A stretch of DNA of 64,000 bases from Amia ocellicauda. Lineage: Eukaryota > Chordata > Actinopteri > Amiiformes > Amiidae. The notes under the pieces are model-generated. The model made no database searches, was not told where the DNA came from, and saw only the letters and a program-made list of their open reading frames with translations. Made by a program: the position numbers and the translations under genes. The stretch lies in assembly GCF_036373705.1 (NCBI RefSeq), contig NC_089867.1, positions 24,261,323 through 24,325,322 on the forward strand, given 5' to 3'. Within the stretch, counting starts at the first letter, position 1; each line of letters begins with the position of its first letter. This document shows, one piece after another, positions 48,226 through 61,899 of this stretch.

Positions 48226-51200
48226 CTAGTCCTCCTCCGCTCCACAGAACACCACCCTGCTCTCCCTGCGCGCGCGCTCTGCCTCGAACACCAGCCGGTG
48301 ACTGGACAGGGTCTCCTCGGGGCCGGAGCGGATCAGCGATGGGTCCCCACACTGCAAACACACACACAGAGAGAGGTTACGACTCTCGCTGGGTCAGAGG
48401 ATGTTTCGAGTGACTGTTTACACACACAACGGCTTTCCGTCTGTGAAAATGTGAGAAGCCGTCAAAAAAGGATGGACTACTAGACGGACCGTCCTCTCCA
48501 GGTCAGCGTCTTTGCCCCGTACTCACGGCCACGGCAGAGATGAAGCTGTCTATGAGGTGGTAGTCGGCTCCCCCGTGCCCAACAAGGCTGAAGTTCCCCG
48601 GGACCTTGGATTCTGCGTTGTGCTGCGTGGTGCGCTGGCTCAGGAAGTCAAACACTTGAACCTGAGACCCCCCGTTCCAGCAGAGCTCCCCCTGCAGGAA
48701 CACACACACACACATGGGTACGTCACAGTTTGTCTCCCTCACTCCTAAACCGTCAAGACCACAGCCCTGAGCTTGCCAGCCTTCCCACCCTGACCTGATC
48801 CCCGACAGCGCCAGCCCATATGCCAAAACACCAGTACACGAAGCCGACGGCGCTCCGAGCCGGGCTGCAATCTATTAGCCCGCACTCCGTAGATGACGTC
48901 TCATTTCCATCCGACAGATTGGGCCTTCGCATCCAGAATAATCTGATTTCATCACTGTCTGTGGTCGTGCTGGCGCTGCCTCTGTTTTCCATCAGCTGGC
49001 GTCGACTCTGCCCGCTACCAGATGTCTGCTGTCGAACTCACGAGGGGCCCCGTTGCTTAATTTGCATTTCTAAATCTCTGTTTTTGTTTTCCTCCCTCCA
49101 AAGACAAAATATAACAGCAACAGCAGATTTGAAAGTCGACGTTTGGTCCCCCCCCCCCACACACACAACCCATTGGGGAGAGGCAGTGGGATCTGGGCTG
49201 GGGATGGACTTGGCCAGCCGCCATTGTTCAGCCAGTGGGTGTGAGAGTCTATATTTACATGTTTATACACACGGGGCTATTTTAATCTGCCTATTCAAAC
49301 ACCAGATTTAGATCCCGGTAGGAACAATGGATCTGATAAACCTACAGCCGCCGAAACTGAGCCCAAACAATGGAGCGACTGTAAAAAGGAATGGTGAAGA
49401 AAAAAAAAAAGAAATCCAGTTCAGCCACAGACTTTACTTTGCTTTCGGCCCCGGTCCCATCCCGTACAAACGCAGATCTGTTTAGCTGTAAGCGTGGCGC
49501 GCAGCCATGGGTAATGCGTCTGATCTCAGCTCGCTGGAGCTAAACTTAACACGGTCGAGCCAGGCGGGAGCTGGAGAGTCCAGGGAGAAACAGACATTGA
49601 CATCACTGCCCGTGCCGTCTGATGGCTGGGGCCCGTTAAGTGCGAGACAAGGGAACGCCAAGGCGAATGGGCCCGTCCTCACCGAAGACGGATTTGAACT
49701 CACACCAGAGCAGTAGTTTGTTTCTCCACAGATGTCCCGGTCGAGGGTTTAAGGTTGTGCGGCTGATTTATAACACGTGCGGCAGTGTAGTTCGTGCCGT
49801 TACTTCAAACGCTGATTGTGTTTCAGGTTTGCCAACGCTCAACACAAACACACTGTGGGTTTACTGCGCAGCCCCAGACGGCAATACGGGAGCTGAGAAA
49901 AAGGCGGTAAATGACTCCAGGGACCCCTGTGTGACGGGGCCGTTTGGATCTGGACTGTTTCAACGCGCTGTGACGGTGTTCTGTCCGAAGACATGCACCA
50001 GTATCAGTTTGTGTCCCAGTGAGGGGAATATACCGTTTTTTATTCACTTCAATTAAAGGTCCTCTAAACCAAACTGAGACTGCCCGAGTCGAGCACTGTG
50101 CGACCCATAATGCTGGCATAATGTCCATCTCAGCTGAGTCACGGGATGCCCGTTTTTCTCCAGGTTCTTCATTATTATAGATTGGGTAGACCAATAATAA
50201 CAACAATACAGTCTGAATTTACCAAAAAGCAGGAGAGACAGACAGAACACATACAGACACAGCAATCCAGATCACAGTCAAAAGACTCACATTGAAAGAC
50301 CGAGGTCCTTCGAGGAGCAGAGAAATATACAGACTGCGACAGAGACAGATCTAGACAGACAGACGGACGGATGCACGGAGGAACAGTCTCGGTCGTGTCC
50401 AGGTCTGACGCTGAACGCACAGGAGACGCAGGGAAGTGAAACTGTAGCAGCCCGTGTCAGTTATGGCTTTAATTTATTTGCACAAGATAATCTTCTGTGA
50501 AGCTGGCTTTACTGGGTGATTCTAAGCACAGATTGTGACAGGAAAGGGGAGGGGGAGGGGGAGAGAGAGAGAGCGAGAGAGAGAGAGAGAGAGAGCAGAA
50601 GGGGGTCGGTTGCCTTTGAAACTCGACCCTTGCTTCATCCCCCCCCCTCCCTCACTCTGCACACGGCTCTTTCCGTTGCCATGGAAGCGCTCCCTTTAAT
50701 CACATTGGAATCTCATTTCCTTCGGTTGTCTTGGCAACGGCACTCGGTCGCCCACTGAGACCGCCGGCACCAATCGGCAGCCGGCGCGGCGGAGACAGCC
50801 GGCCCCCCTCGGATAACCCCGCCCACGGACAGCCCTTTATTTTTTTCTCTGAGCGTGTTCTCTACCGCCCTCCCTCTCTCCTTTCCTCCCCCTTTGTCTC
50901 TGACCTTCTATCTCTCCCTCCTGAGTAATTCATCCCCTCTGTGTCCCTCCCTCTCTCTCTCCGTGTGCCCTCTCTACCTCCCACGACTCTCTCTGCCTCC
51001 ATTCTCTCTCTGTTACCTTCTATTCCTCCGCCCCTCGACATACTCCCGCCAGAATTCTTACTGCCCGTTTCTCATCCTGTGTGATTCTGGGTTTTACTTT
51101 TTGGCTTCCAGACTCTTTTCAATGGGTTTGTATCCCAACTGGCACATCCGCCTCCACGCACTGTCCAGCCTGACACAGAGACGAGCCTCTGAACAGCAGC

Positions 51201-52406
51201 GTTAGGAGGCCGCATGTCTGTCAGCTTTGGTCTTCTGGACTCTTTCACTCAAGAACATCTCTCTACGAGCTGGTCATTTTTAAAGTTTGGTGACTGGAGT
51301 TGTGGGCAGTGCGTTGCATGGGGAACCAGACATCTGGACCGCTGCCCAGCTCTGAGAGACAGGGGACAGGAAGCAGACAGTTGCTAGCTTTGCATGTTTT
51401 TTTGGGGGTTAAAGCCACCCCCGACCCCAACAAAAAGCTTTCCATTTCTAAAAATACCTAAACAGAAAGATAACAAATATGAATTAGTCAGCCTTAACAT
51501 CCCTGAGGCAGATCTCAGATTAAATCATCTCCTGCAAAAAAGTGAAATAGCTGCCGCTGTGTTTAAAGTGCACGTCCACCCCGGGATCGATACACACCGG
51601 CCCAGCTGTCCCGGTTCCCTCTGCCCACCCACAGCGAGACCCCGCTGTAGCGTTCACACGCCCTGTGCATGTCTGACTACAGCACCGTGTGTCTTTGCCG
51701 GGCGACACTTGCACGTGTCAGACCACAGACTCCAGAGCAACCCAGACCCGAGGAGACACTGTCTTGCAGTCTGCGCGGGTTACTCTAAATGGTCCCAGAG
51801 CAGACATGTGAAAACACGATAACTTGTCATGCTTCAGCACACATTTGGTGGGGTCATACAGAGCTCAGCTGGGGGGAAGAGAAAGGAAGGAAAAGCACAG
51901 TTGCAGCCCCCTGAACCAGAGACTCTGGACACGTGTGTCGGGCACTTCGGCTGCACTTTAAAAAGGTGCGTTGAGGAAGGCAAAGGGAGAAGGGAGCCAC
52001 GATCGTGACCCTGATTGCCACAGTCGGGTTTCGGTGGCGCGGCCTACTGATTGTCAGCGGATCCCAATCGTGCACATGCCACCCTGGCGGCGCCCCCCCG
52101 CACACAGCCCGTGTGAACACGTGCAGCCAGACCCGGCTCCCACACACAGGCATGCTCTGACACACAGACCGAGATGGTGGGGCACATGCAACGCACACTG
52201 TCGCATGAGCGCGCACACAAACACACACACGCGCGCGCTGGCTCATATCTCACCCCGCTCACCCCGAGCCCATATCCTGTTCGTTTGCTATCTCTATCTT
52301 ACTCACTGCGTCTCTCGATCTCCCTCCCTCTAGTCAATATCCTGTTCAGTTAATTACTCTTCTTCTTCTCTTTCCTTCCTTATCTCTGTTCCTCCCTTTC
52401 TCTCTC

Positions 52407-52437
<31 letters not shown>

Positions 52438-55400
52438 CCCCTCTGGCTGCTCTCATGTTCATTTCTACCCTCTATTTCTCTGTACTTCTCCTCTCTCTCT
52501 CTCTCTTTCTCTCTCTCTGTGCGTCTGTGTACTTATCGTTCACAGCAGAAAAATGTATCCAGTCCAGGGAGCTGTCAAATGTATCTGGAGAAAAGTGTTT
52601 GTTAAGTCCATCTGTCTGTCTGTCCATCAGTCAGAATCCCACAACAAAACTGCCTGTTTTTAAGGAAAAGCATTTGAAAGCACCTGCAGTGTGTGTCCCT
52701 AATAACATACCTGACTAAAAGTGCAGCACAGTAAAACATAAGCATCGTATTTCGGCGGGCGCGTCTGAACCAGTTCCCGGCCGAGTTAATCTCGACCCGA
52801 CGAAGCTTTGTGTTAAACTGCTGGGTTCAGAGGTATTGGGGCCACTCGGCAGTGCCGGAACGATACAACAAGGTGAGAATCTGAAGAGGCCCGGTTTAGC
52901 ACAGGTAAAATCGAAGACCCTCTTTGGACTTGGAAGAAAGAAAGAACGAAAGAAAGAACGAAAGAAAGTCCGCGGGGATGTGACGTCAGCGAGGCGAAGC
53001 TCGAGAGAACAGGAGCGCGGTGGGTTTCCAAGTAACTATGCCGGCCTTTGTTCAGACTTGCACGCTGTATAAGGCGTATCGAGTTACCTAATTGCTATTT
53101 ACAGAGCCTCCACTTCATCTGGACGAGACAGTTGATACGATGACACGCCCCACTAGACAACAGCACCCCCCCGTAGATTAGACCTGCGCTGCTCCAGCTG
53201 AGGGGCAGAGCGTGGTGTTGTGTTGTTGTTCAAATCTGACCTTCTGCTGATGTCTCTGCTGGGTTTGCGTTGCAACATGCAGGAGCAAGAGAGTGCAGCC
53301 GTTGATTTATTCTGTTGCCCTGGCTGGTGTACACTAGCAGGCTAACTAGGAGACCAACTAGCAGGGTTATTTCAATCTGGGCTTCCACTCTCTCATATCA
53401 ACGGGTTCTTATCTGGCCCTGTTGCCCCTTTACCGTCCTTCTGCCCTGCCTTTTTCTGGTCTTCTGCCCTTATCGCCCCTTCCATCTCCGACACCCAGTG
53501 CTTGTCTTTAACCTCCCCTGGCCGTGGTTACGCTCTCCGCCTGGCCACCCATGCGCACTGCGTCACTTTCTTTTGCCAAGAGGACCAAGAAGAAGGGAAT
53601 AGCCAGGAGACAGTCTTGTAGGGCCACAGTGGTCCCAGGGCTGAGTCTCGGACCAGGGCCGGGCAGATCTGTGAAACTCAGTCTCTACACTGTATTAGAG
53701 AACGGCTGCTTCGACACACCTGGACGCAGAGGTTGGTTTTAAGAGCTTGTTGACACTTTGAGTCATCTGTCCCTCAAGCCAGTGGGTCGCAGATCTACCC
53801 CATATGGTGTGTAGTGCCAGGATGCCAGGCTGATATCTTGACGTTGTTTTGACAGAAGTGTCGGACAGCTCTACTGCATTTTGCCCCTTTTGTATAAAAT
53901 GTATATATTATCATTTGGTATTATAACTGCCTAGTCTCCAGTTTTATATTTATACATATTTCAGCAACCGTTTTCTTCTTGCCAAACATGGCACTCATAA
54001 GTCCTGGTAGGAACTGGTTTGTCAGTTCTGGTAACAAGTCCGTCCCGTGTTTCACTTTCTCTCCTTCCACCTCCACATTAGTGCCGCCTCTCCTCGCCTG
54101 CGCTCGCTCTCCCGGGCTCCGGGTTAATGGCCCAGTGTGTTTGTTTAGGCGCGGAGCCGGGTGTTTTCCTGCCCGGCCTGCCTGTCTCTCCGGCTCCCGA
54201 CTCCAGCCTCCTCCCAGCGCCACCTCCCATCCCCCTCCCACAGGCCCATCCAGCCAATCGGGGCTCTGTGTTTATTTTCAAACAGGTAGAGAACATGAGG
54301 CGACAGAGTACCTGCGAGAGCCGCACATTCCAGTCTCTGTATGGGACTGAAATATTGGACACCACAAATGCAGCAGAACATCTGTGCTGTTCAGTCTGGC
54401 TGCACACAGGCACCTACATGTATAAGTATTACTAGCAAGTCTTTTTTGCAGACTTAAAGGATCCTCTTGTGACTCGAGAGGCTTCATTTAAAAAGAGGGG
54501 TGCAAAGACATTTTAAAATGGAATGGTGACAATAGTCCGAGCACCAGAGGTGCAGTGCCGAGTTTAAACTCCATGCCGTGTGTAGGATTAGGTAGAACTA
54601 TTCTCCTTCGGTAAATTATTGGTTTAAAGAAAACGGTCTTTCATTTTCTAATGGATGCATTGATTAGCGATCGCACGGACCAAAACCAGGCCCCAATACC
54701 TTAATTAAAACAACAGACAGGTCGTTTAGGGGATTAGTTCATTGATATTGTTAGTTTGAGGTTCATAATTCAATCACGAAACCGAGGTGCAGAGAAATCA
54801 CTGAGGCAGGGTGCGGTTCCCTCGTTCTACCACTGGAGGGCGGTGCTCACTATTCAACCGCAGCTCCGATACAAAGACGAACTCCAGCTGCTTCCACTCT
54901 TATTGCTCCGCGGTTGTAAACACTTCTTTACACAAAGAGTTGTAGGTGATTTATGAAACTATCCAGCCTGTAAACGCTGATCAAAAAGCTACAGCAAAGC
55001 TACTGAGCAAGCAGAGGTCTATAGCGTTCTCTGCTCTGTAATCTGCATCTTTTTATTAAAACTTTCGCTTTGTCCAGGGTAGTATTTCTGCCCCGCACAC
55101 TCACTCGTCTCTGGCTTGTTTGTCAGCTACTTCATCAGAAAGGAAACGTGTGTCACAGTAACAGACAAGTGGGCGTTTCGAAGGGAGGTGCTAGCCTTGG
55201 TCTCTAACAGCCTTTTCACACTTTATTTGACCTACAACAAAAATAGCAACAAAATAAAAAGGGGACATCCTCATATCTTAGAAACCAAAACTCAAAGATT
55301 ACAGGGGGTGGGGGGGGAGTAAAAGCAGGGCTCGCTGCTAAAAAAAAAACAAGAAATGAAAAAGGATGCGTAGTATGGCTGATACGGCGAGAGGACAGTG

Positions 55401-55994
55401 GGGTGGCCAGGTCCTACCTTGCTGCCATGGATGGTGGTCTTGCGATTGCAGATCTCCTCCGTGAAGGCCACCATGGAGAAAGCGGCCGTGACGCCTCCTT
55501 CGAACTCCATATTGACGACCTGGGGGGGGACAGTCATCCATGAGTTTTGATGGTCATCCATGGTTGGTGTCTTGACCGGAGTTCTCAATCAGGTCCGGTG
55601 TGATTGGCTGAGGGAGGGCGGCCGCTCTCACCTGATTGGAGCAGACATCGTTGTCGCACTGGTAGACGCAGCGGCCGTACGGACCGGTCCGCAGGGCCTC
55701 GGTCACAGACTCGATGTCGGGGATGGAGCTCGGGCACACGACAGACACTGGCCAGCCCACCGCCCCCTGAGAGAGGGAGAGAGAGAGAGAGAGAGAGGTA
55801 GGCTGAGACAAATGAGGAAAATACATCCTTTTTCCTTTACATACCTCATACACAAGGGACTTATTAATGTATCCTTCAGTTCACTGTATACATTGTGCGT
55901 GTGTGCGTGTGTGTGTTTGTCTTGTAATGAGGATTAATCTGTTTTGTAATTGCTCTGGCAATACATATTCTTGCTAATATTGCACCGATCTGGA

Positions 55995-56044
<50 letters not shown>

Positions 56045-59000
56045 AGAGAGAGAGAGAGCGGGAGAGCTGTGAACTGGGAGAGTGGAAACAGATGTACATT
56101 TTGTTCCCCTGCTCTACATACACACAAGAAAGGGCGGCCGAATCAAATCTGCCAGGCAGGTGACAGACTGCAGAGTCCCCACGGAAACTGACCAGCCATT
56201 TCGCAGAGGGAGAAAAGAGATCGGACCCCACACTGGCTCAGCGTCGGACTGAGAAATCATATTCGGGCAGCACGCTCTGATCAGATATTGTTCTGGTCGC
56301 TGTCAACATGAGAAATACGAAGGCCGGGGAGGGGGATTGTGTCTGTCTATCTCTGGGATTTCTGTCTGACAAGTGTGCTATACTGGACTAGACAAAACGC
56401 GGTTGATCATGTCAAGCCAATAGTGCTTTCCCTGAAACTCAATCTCAGTCAATATTAGTTGGAGTGTGTGAAGGAACGGAGTGCAGGAATACAGCAGCCA
56501 CTCACAACCACAGAGAGAGAGGGTTCAGAGTCATTCAGCACCGAGAGGATGGATGTGCACAAGCTACCGAGGCGGTGTTTTGTGGAGAAATCTTCTTTAA
56601 ATGTTCCCTTTGTCAAACCGTTTGCATATTGCATTATGTTTTAGTGTGTTGCAACACTGTTCTGTAACTGCTTTGGCACAATATCTCTCTTAAACCTGCC
56701 AATACATAAATCTTTCATATGATTTCTACTAAAAAGGAGGAGGGAGGGAAATCAAAGAAGAGGGAATGAAGAACGATATTAGCACACAGATGCACAGGAT
56801 GCTTCAACACAGAGAGAAACACCAGAGAGACACCCACACCCTGGTCTATACCACGGAGAATCGATTCACCATCACTGACACACACACACACACACACAAT
56901 CCGTAATTGCAGTTGCCCCTAATAAAAACACACACAAAATTGCTCTCCAACTTTCTCCTCCTCCCTCTCCCTCCATCCTCCACTCCCTCTGTCCCTCACG
57001 GTCTCCCCCTCTCCCTTCGCTAACCCTATTTTTACCCTCCACTTTCACCCACCGGCTCCCCTTCCCCCCCTCTCCCTCTCCCTCACCCTCCCTCGTCCCA
57101 TTCCCTCTCTCTGGCCCCCACCCCCCACACTTGTGTCTCTCCCTCCCTCCCTTGATAATGCACCTCCCCATGCTTCTGTTTAATAAGTCTCTTAGTTCCC
57201 ATCTCCTCATTTCCTCTTCCCCTCTCTCTCTCCCTCTCCCTCTCTCTCTCTGCCCCCCCACAGCATTCTATACCCCTCTTTCTTCCCATGTTCCTTTCTT
57301 TCTCCCTCTCTTTTTCTGCCCTCTCCTTGCCCTCCCCTCCCCCTCCCCCTCCCCGTCTCTGGCCTGGCCGCAGTGCAGATGGCTCTTTGTTGGCGTGTGA
57401 ACAGTGTGACAATGAGGGCCGAGGTCAGTCTGGCCTGCCACCGATACACCGTCCCCAGTGGAGCTCCCTCCCTCCCTCCCTCCTTCACAGCCTGCCTCTC
57501 CATCTCCCCAAGTCTCATTTCTGTCCTCCCCTCCTCCCCCTCTTCAATTCTCTCTCTCTCTCTCTCTTTGTCTCCCCGTCTTTCTGTTCCTTCCGATCGT
57601 CCTCGCGCGTGTCAAGCGTACGTGCGCCTCTGACACAGCGCCAGGTCATGCGTGAGTCTGAGTGTGTGTGTGCGGGGTAGTGCACACAAGCGCGTCAGTG
57701 TGTGTGTATGTGTGTGCGTGCGTGTCTGTTTGACTAACCTGTTTGACTCGGTCCAAGTAGATCTTGCTTGCGGAGTACGGGCAGCTTCCCTCTACAGGAC
57801 AGTCCAGGCAGCGTTCTGTTGCCTCCGGGGGCTGGGGGACAAGAAAGACACCAGAAAGACTGAGCGAAGGACAGTTTTGTAGCACGCAAACACACTCTCA
57901 CATCACACAGAGGTGTGAGATAATGCTCATTTCTCCAAGGACTCTATAACCCCTGCGGCCTCTGCTTCACACTAACCAGAAATCTCTAAGAATAATGTCT
58001 AATACGCTACACTAGATGTACACAGACACACACACACACACACGGGACACACCTTGTTCTCTTTGGTGAAGTGGCTGAGAGATCCAAACGATGAGACCTT
58101 AATACACCTGGTGGGGGAAAGCATTCCCTCATGATTAGTATCAACACAAAAGAGTGGCGCTGTGAGATCACCGGTCCCTCGGCACCAGCTGCCGAATTAC
58201 AGAGCCTCGAATGCCGTCTCAGCTCTAAATGGCAGCCTAGGGTTAGATGAAGCTGGGCTTCTCCACACTATAGCCTGCTACCCAAGAGCACTAAAATAAT
58301 TAAAGATTAGTTGGACGAAAAAAAAAGGCAATTAAATGAAAAGGAAGAACCAAAAAGGTTGCACCCGCACCGGCTCCACATTGCCCATACACTGCCCCAA
58401 CACTACCACTCTTTCAAACCCCCGCCTCCAGTGCCAGCTGCACAATGCGATTGGCTTCACCTCCGACCGCCGGCCCAATGGTGAATGAGGTCGAGGTCGT
58501 GGCAGGACTTGGCCAACAGGGAGAAGGAGCTTTCCTCCTCGTTCCGCCAGTTCCCCCGTACAAACGAGTGGGCGAAGTGATAGAACCCCACCTGGATGAA
58601 GAAAGAGAGAGAGAGAATGAATTGAGGAAAGTGTTGAAGAGTATACTGCCAAACTCTCCAGGTCAGGTCACTGTCACTCACCGGCTCCAAATGTTGAATG
58701 TGAACAACATCGCCGATCGCACCACAGCCAATCAGCTCCTGCAGAAACACAGAGGCGTCACCACAGACCTCACCCTCAGCCAATCGATTTGCAGCACCAC
58801 CACGGAACGAGCCAAGCAGATCTTTCTCCAAACACCGAAGGAAGGGAGATTTGAATTCAGTTGGCCTGCAAATAAGACCTCAGATCTCGTCACCAGAGTC
58901 AACAGCCTTCCCATAGGACCTGATTTAAGCCATGAGTCACCCTGCCTGAGTTGCAGTGATGCAGACAAGTTTTGCGGCCCTCTGTGTTGTTTTACGGCAG

Positions 59001-60616
59001 TACGTCGATGGCTTGGCATTTCAGTCACTGCAGAAGAGAGACATTGAAGATCCTGCGTGCAGACTGGGTTCAAACGGACCCATCTTAAAATACATACCGG
59101 GTGAGGCCCTGCACAGCACAAATGAAACTCACGTGTAGTTCCGTTTGATGACACACAGCTGCATCAAACTAAACGATCTGGGAGAGGAACTAACTCGAAA
59201 CAGAACAGCTTGTTTAAAAGCTAGATGAAGAGCAGGCCATTTTTATTTGTAAATAGTTTAATCAGACACATTAGGCACGTGGAGGCCATGGCTTCTAGAG
59301 GGCTCCCTTCAATTACAGTTGAACCATCGTGGAAGGCATAGTAGGTCATCTGTTGTCCAGTCCCTCTTCTCTGAATAATGTTACATGGCCCTCCCCAAGC
59401 AAGGTGAACTAAAATAATATGGAAGAAATAATCATCAAAATTTTCGATCAGTCGAATGTTTGGATTAACCAGTATGGGATTGTTTGATCGAAATTCTCCC
59501 TAGATGAGTTCGGCCCAATCAGAATCCATACTGCCAATCTGTTCTTGGGCTGAAAACGTACCAACAGGCTGCTATTTTCAACTCAAAATCTCACGCAACT
59601 GCCTCAGCCAATCCGCAGCTGTCTGGAGCCCGCCAGGAAAGGCCGATAACGAATCAGCGAGCGAAGGGAGGCTCCCAACCAATAAGAGATGACTGAAGTG
59701 AGAGGTCTCAGACTGGCAGCCAACTGGGCGGCTGGGTTGCGAGAGCAGGGAGTCTGTAGCCAAATGAAGTGGCCGTCCGTCTCCGTCAGTGCTGAGAAGT
59801 GCCTGCCCTCGGAGTTACTGGAAATTTCCACTGGAGAGGCAGGGGGGGGTGGGTGAGTGAGTTCACAGTGGAGGTACTGCACACGCGTAAAGGAAAGGGC
59901 TGTTCTCTCTCGTTCTCTCCCTCCCTCACTTCAGTCTCCCTCCCTCACCCCCTGTCTCTCTCGAGGGAGGAGGACGAGGTGTGGGGGGGGGGGGGACAAC
60001 ATCACCAAGAATAGCACTAAGGAGAAGTCTCAGGTTACAATAACTAACAGGCTGCACACACTCCACTTACCCGCCCGCCCTCCCTCGCTCTCTCTCTCTC
60101 CCTCTAATTGTCTGCCTCCACCGACTGTTTACCAAAATGTCAGTTCGTTCGTTTACAATTAATCTGCCTCTCTGCTTTCCTGCTGTCAGTCTTCCAGGAG
60201 ACGCGCTGCTCCCGGCGGCCGCCTGTGTGGTCTGGCCAGTGGACTCTGGAGTCGGGGACGCACTGAGAGGAGAGGAACAGCCTCATTGTTCGGACTCGGC
60301 AAGCCTGGCCCAATAACCACGCCACCAAACTCATGCATCTGATCAGTGACTTCAGCTGTGTTTTTTCAGAGAGGTCAGACGATAAATTAATTTGCTGCAG
60401 CTCCACACACATACAGGCAACCCCTGCACGTATGACCTGATTGGTTCCTGGGAGCCGTCATGAGTCGAACGTATTTCCCAGATTCCTGATCCCGGAAACC
60501 AATTTCATACCATACAAATACCATACCATAATCGACTACAGAAATGGAGTAAAACTAAATAAAACAGTAATGTGTGTTTAAACATTTATGGACTAAAACC
60601 AAACACTTTATTATAC

Positions 60617-60655
<39 letters not shown>

Positions 60656-61859
60656 TATATTTGATTGGTGAAGGGGATCACTTTTCCGTTTCTCAAACAT
60701 GGCAAACAGCAACAATAGTTCCAATTACGCACAACAACAACTATGACGTGAAAGTCGGACTGACGTTGTGCGTTTCCTGTTTCGGGACGATACGTCATAC
60801 GCCGTCGTAAATTCAAGCAGCGGACATAAATTGCGGGCATTTTAGGGGTGATCTCACATTTGAAAAGGTCGTAAATGTGGGGGGTTGCCCATTTGATTAT
60901 AAGACACATCACTCTAAAACAAGCCTAGACAGACTCTCCTCTCTGGGCAGAGCAGAGCGCCGTCACCGGTACCTGTTGCCCACTCTGATCAGCTTATCAT
61001 AACAAAGCAATTCCCCCCCCCCCCGATGCACATCAGCCTTTCCCCTGCGCTAAGCATTGCTAAGCTAATGACCGTGTGGAGGACCATGAAAAACCAATTC
61101 AAAGGTGGACGGACACCGCGGTGAGGGACAAAAGAGTTTATCATCGCCTGGACCAAGAGCACCCCCCCCCCCCGGTCTTTCAATCAGTGTGACCCTTCCC
61201 CTCCTAATCCTGACCTTTGATCCCTCCCCCTCTCCCCTTCCAGCACAGACATTCCTCGGGTCAGGTTACATATCTTTTTCTTTTCTTTTTCCAGGTGTTT
61301 CTCTGCATATCTTCCACTGTGTAGGTGCTGATGTGTCCTATGTTCTCCAATAGTGTACCTGCAGCCTAATCTCCCGGTGCACTTTTTTATTATCATTAAA
61401 CTACACTGCCTCACGCTCCTGTTTACTTATGTATTGTTAGCACTTCTATCATGTTACTGTAACTTCTCCTACACACACCCTACCCTTCAGCACATTCCTG
61501 GGACTTAACTGTATTTGTCTGCACTTGTTAGCTCATTTGTACTAGGATGTGTGCTTATTGTGTAGCGTACATTTACTTTGCACTTTGTAATTCTTGGAAA
61601 AAGTTCCTTGTGAAAACTGGGTGAGCGTGTCTGCTAAGAAATAAAATAATAATAATAGTAGTAGTAGAGTGGGGAGACCTGGGAGAAACGTCTACTTCAC
61701 AATATCCTGGGAAGAGGAGGTTACCTTTATCTTGCGGACAGCCGGGTCGTATCGGAGCACATGACACACTGCCAGCATCACCGCGCTCTGAGCACAGGCC
61801 GACACGATCTCTGAGCAGTCTGCCGCAGTCACCTGAAACACACACACACATGCATGCAT

Positions 61860-61899
<40 letters not shown>

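Larger units (their letters stand above)
48692..55417 (-). other. 6.7 kb intron of the oxidoreductase gene
   Basis: No exon recognised inside. It holds (GA)n, (CT)n and (GAAA)n repeats and a GC-rich segment around 50,640-50,830 with two RFX-like motifs. Most other introns of this gene are much shorter, so a nested promoter or regulatory element is possible. Confidence 0.5.

Noticed and set aside
56872-57518. Glu/Arg/Gly-rich minus-strand frames of 100-129 codons
   Set aside because: Translation of the pyrimidine-rich tract; low-complexity and not conserved-looking.
58445-59047. 200-codon plus-strand frame near oxidoreductase exons
   Set aside because: Overlaps two minus-strand exons with conserved oxidoreductase protein; the plus frame has no recognisable motif.
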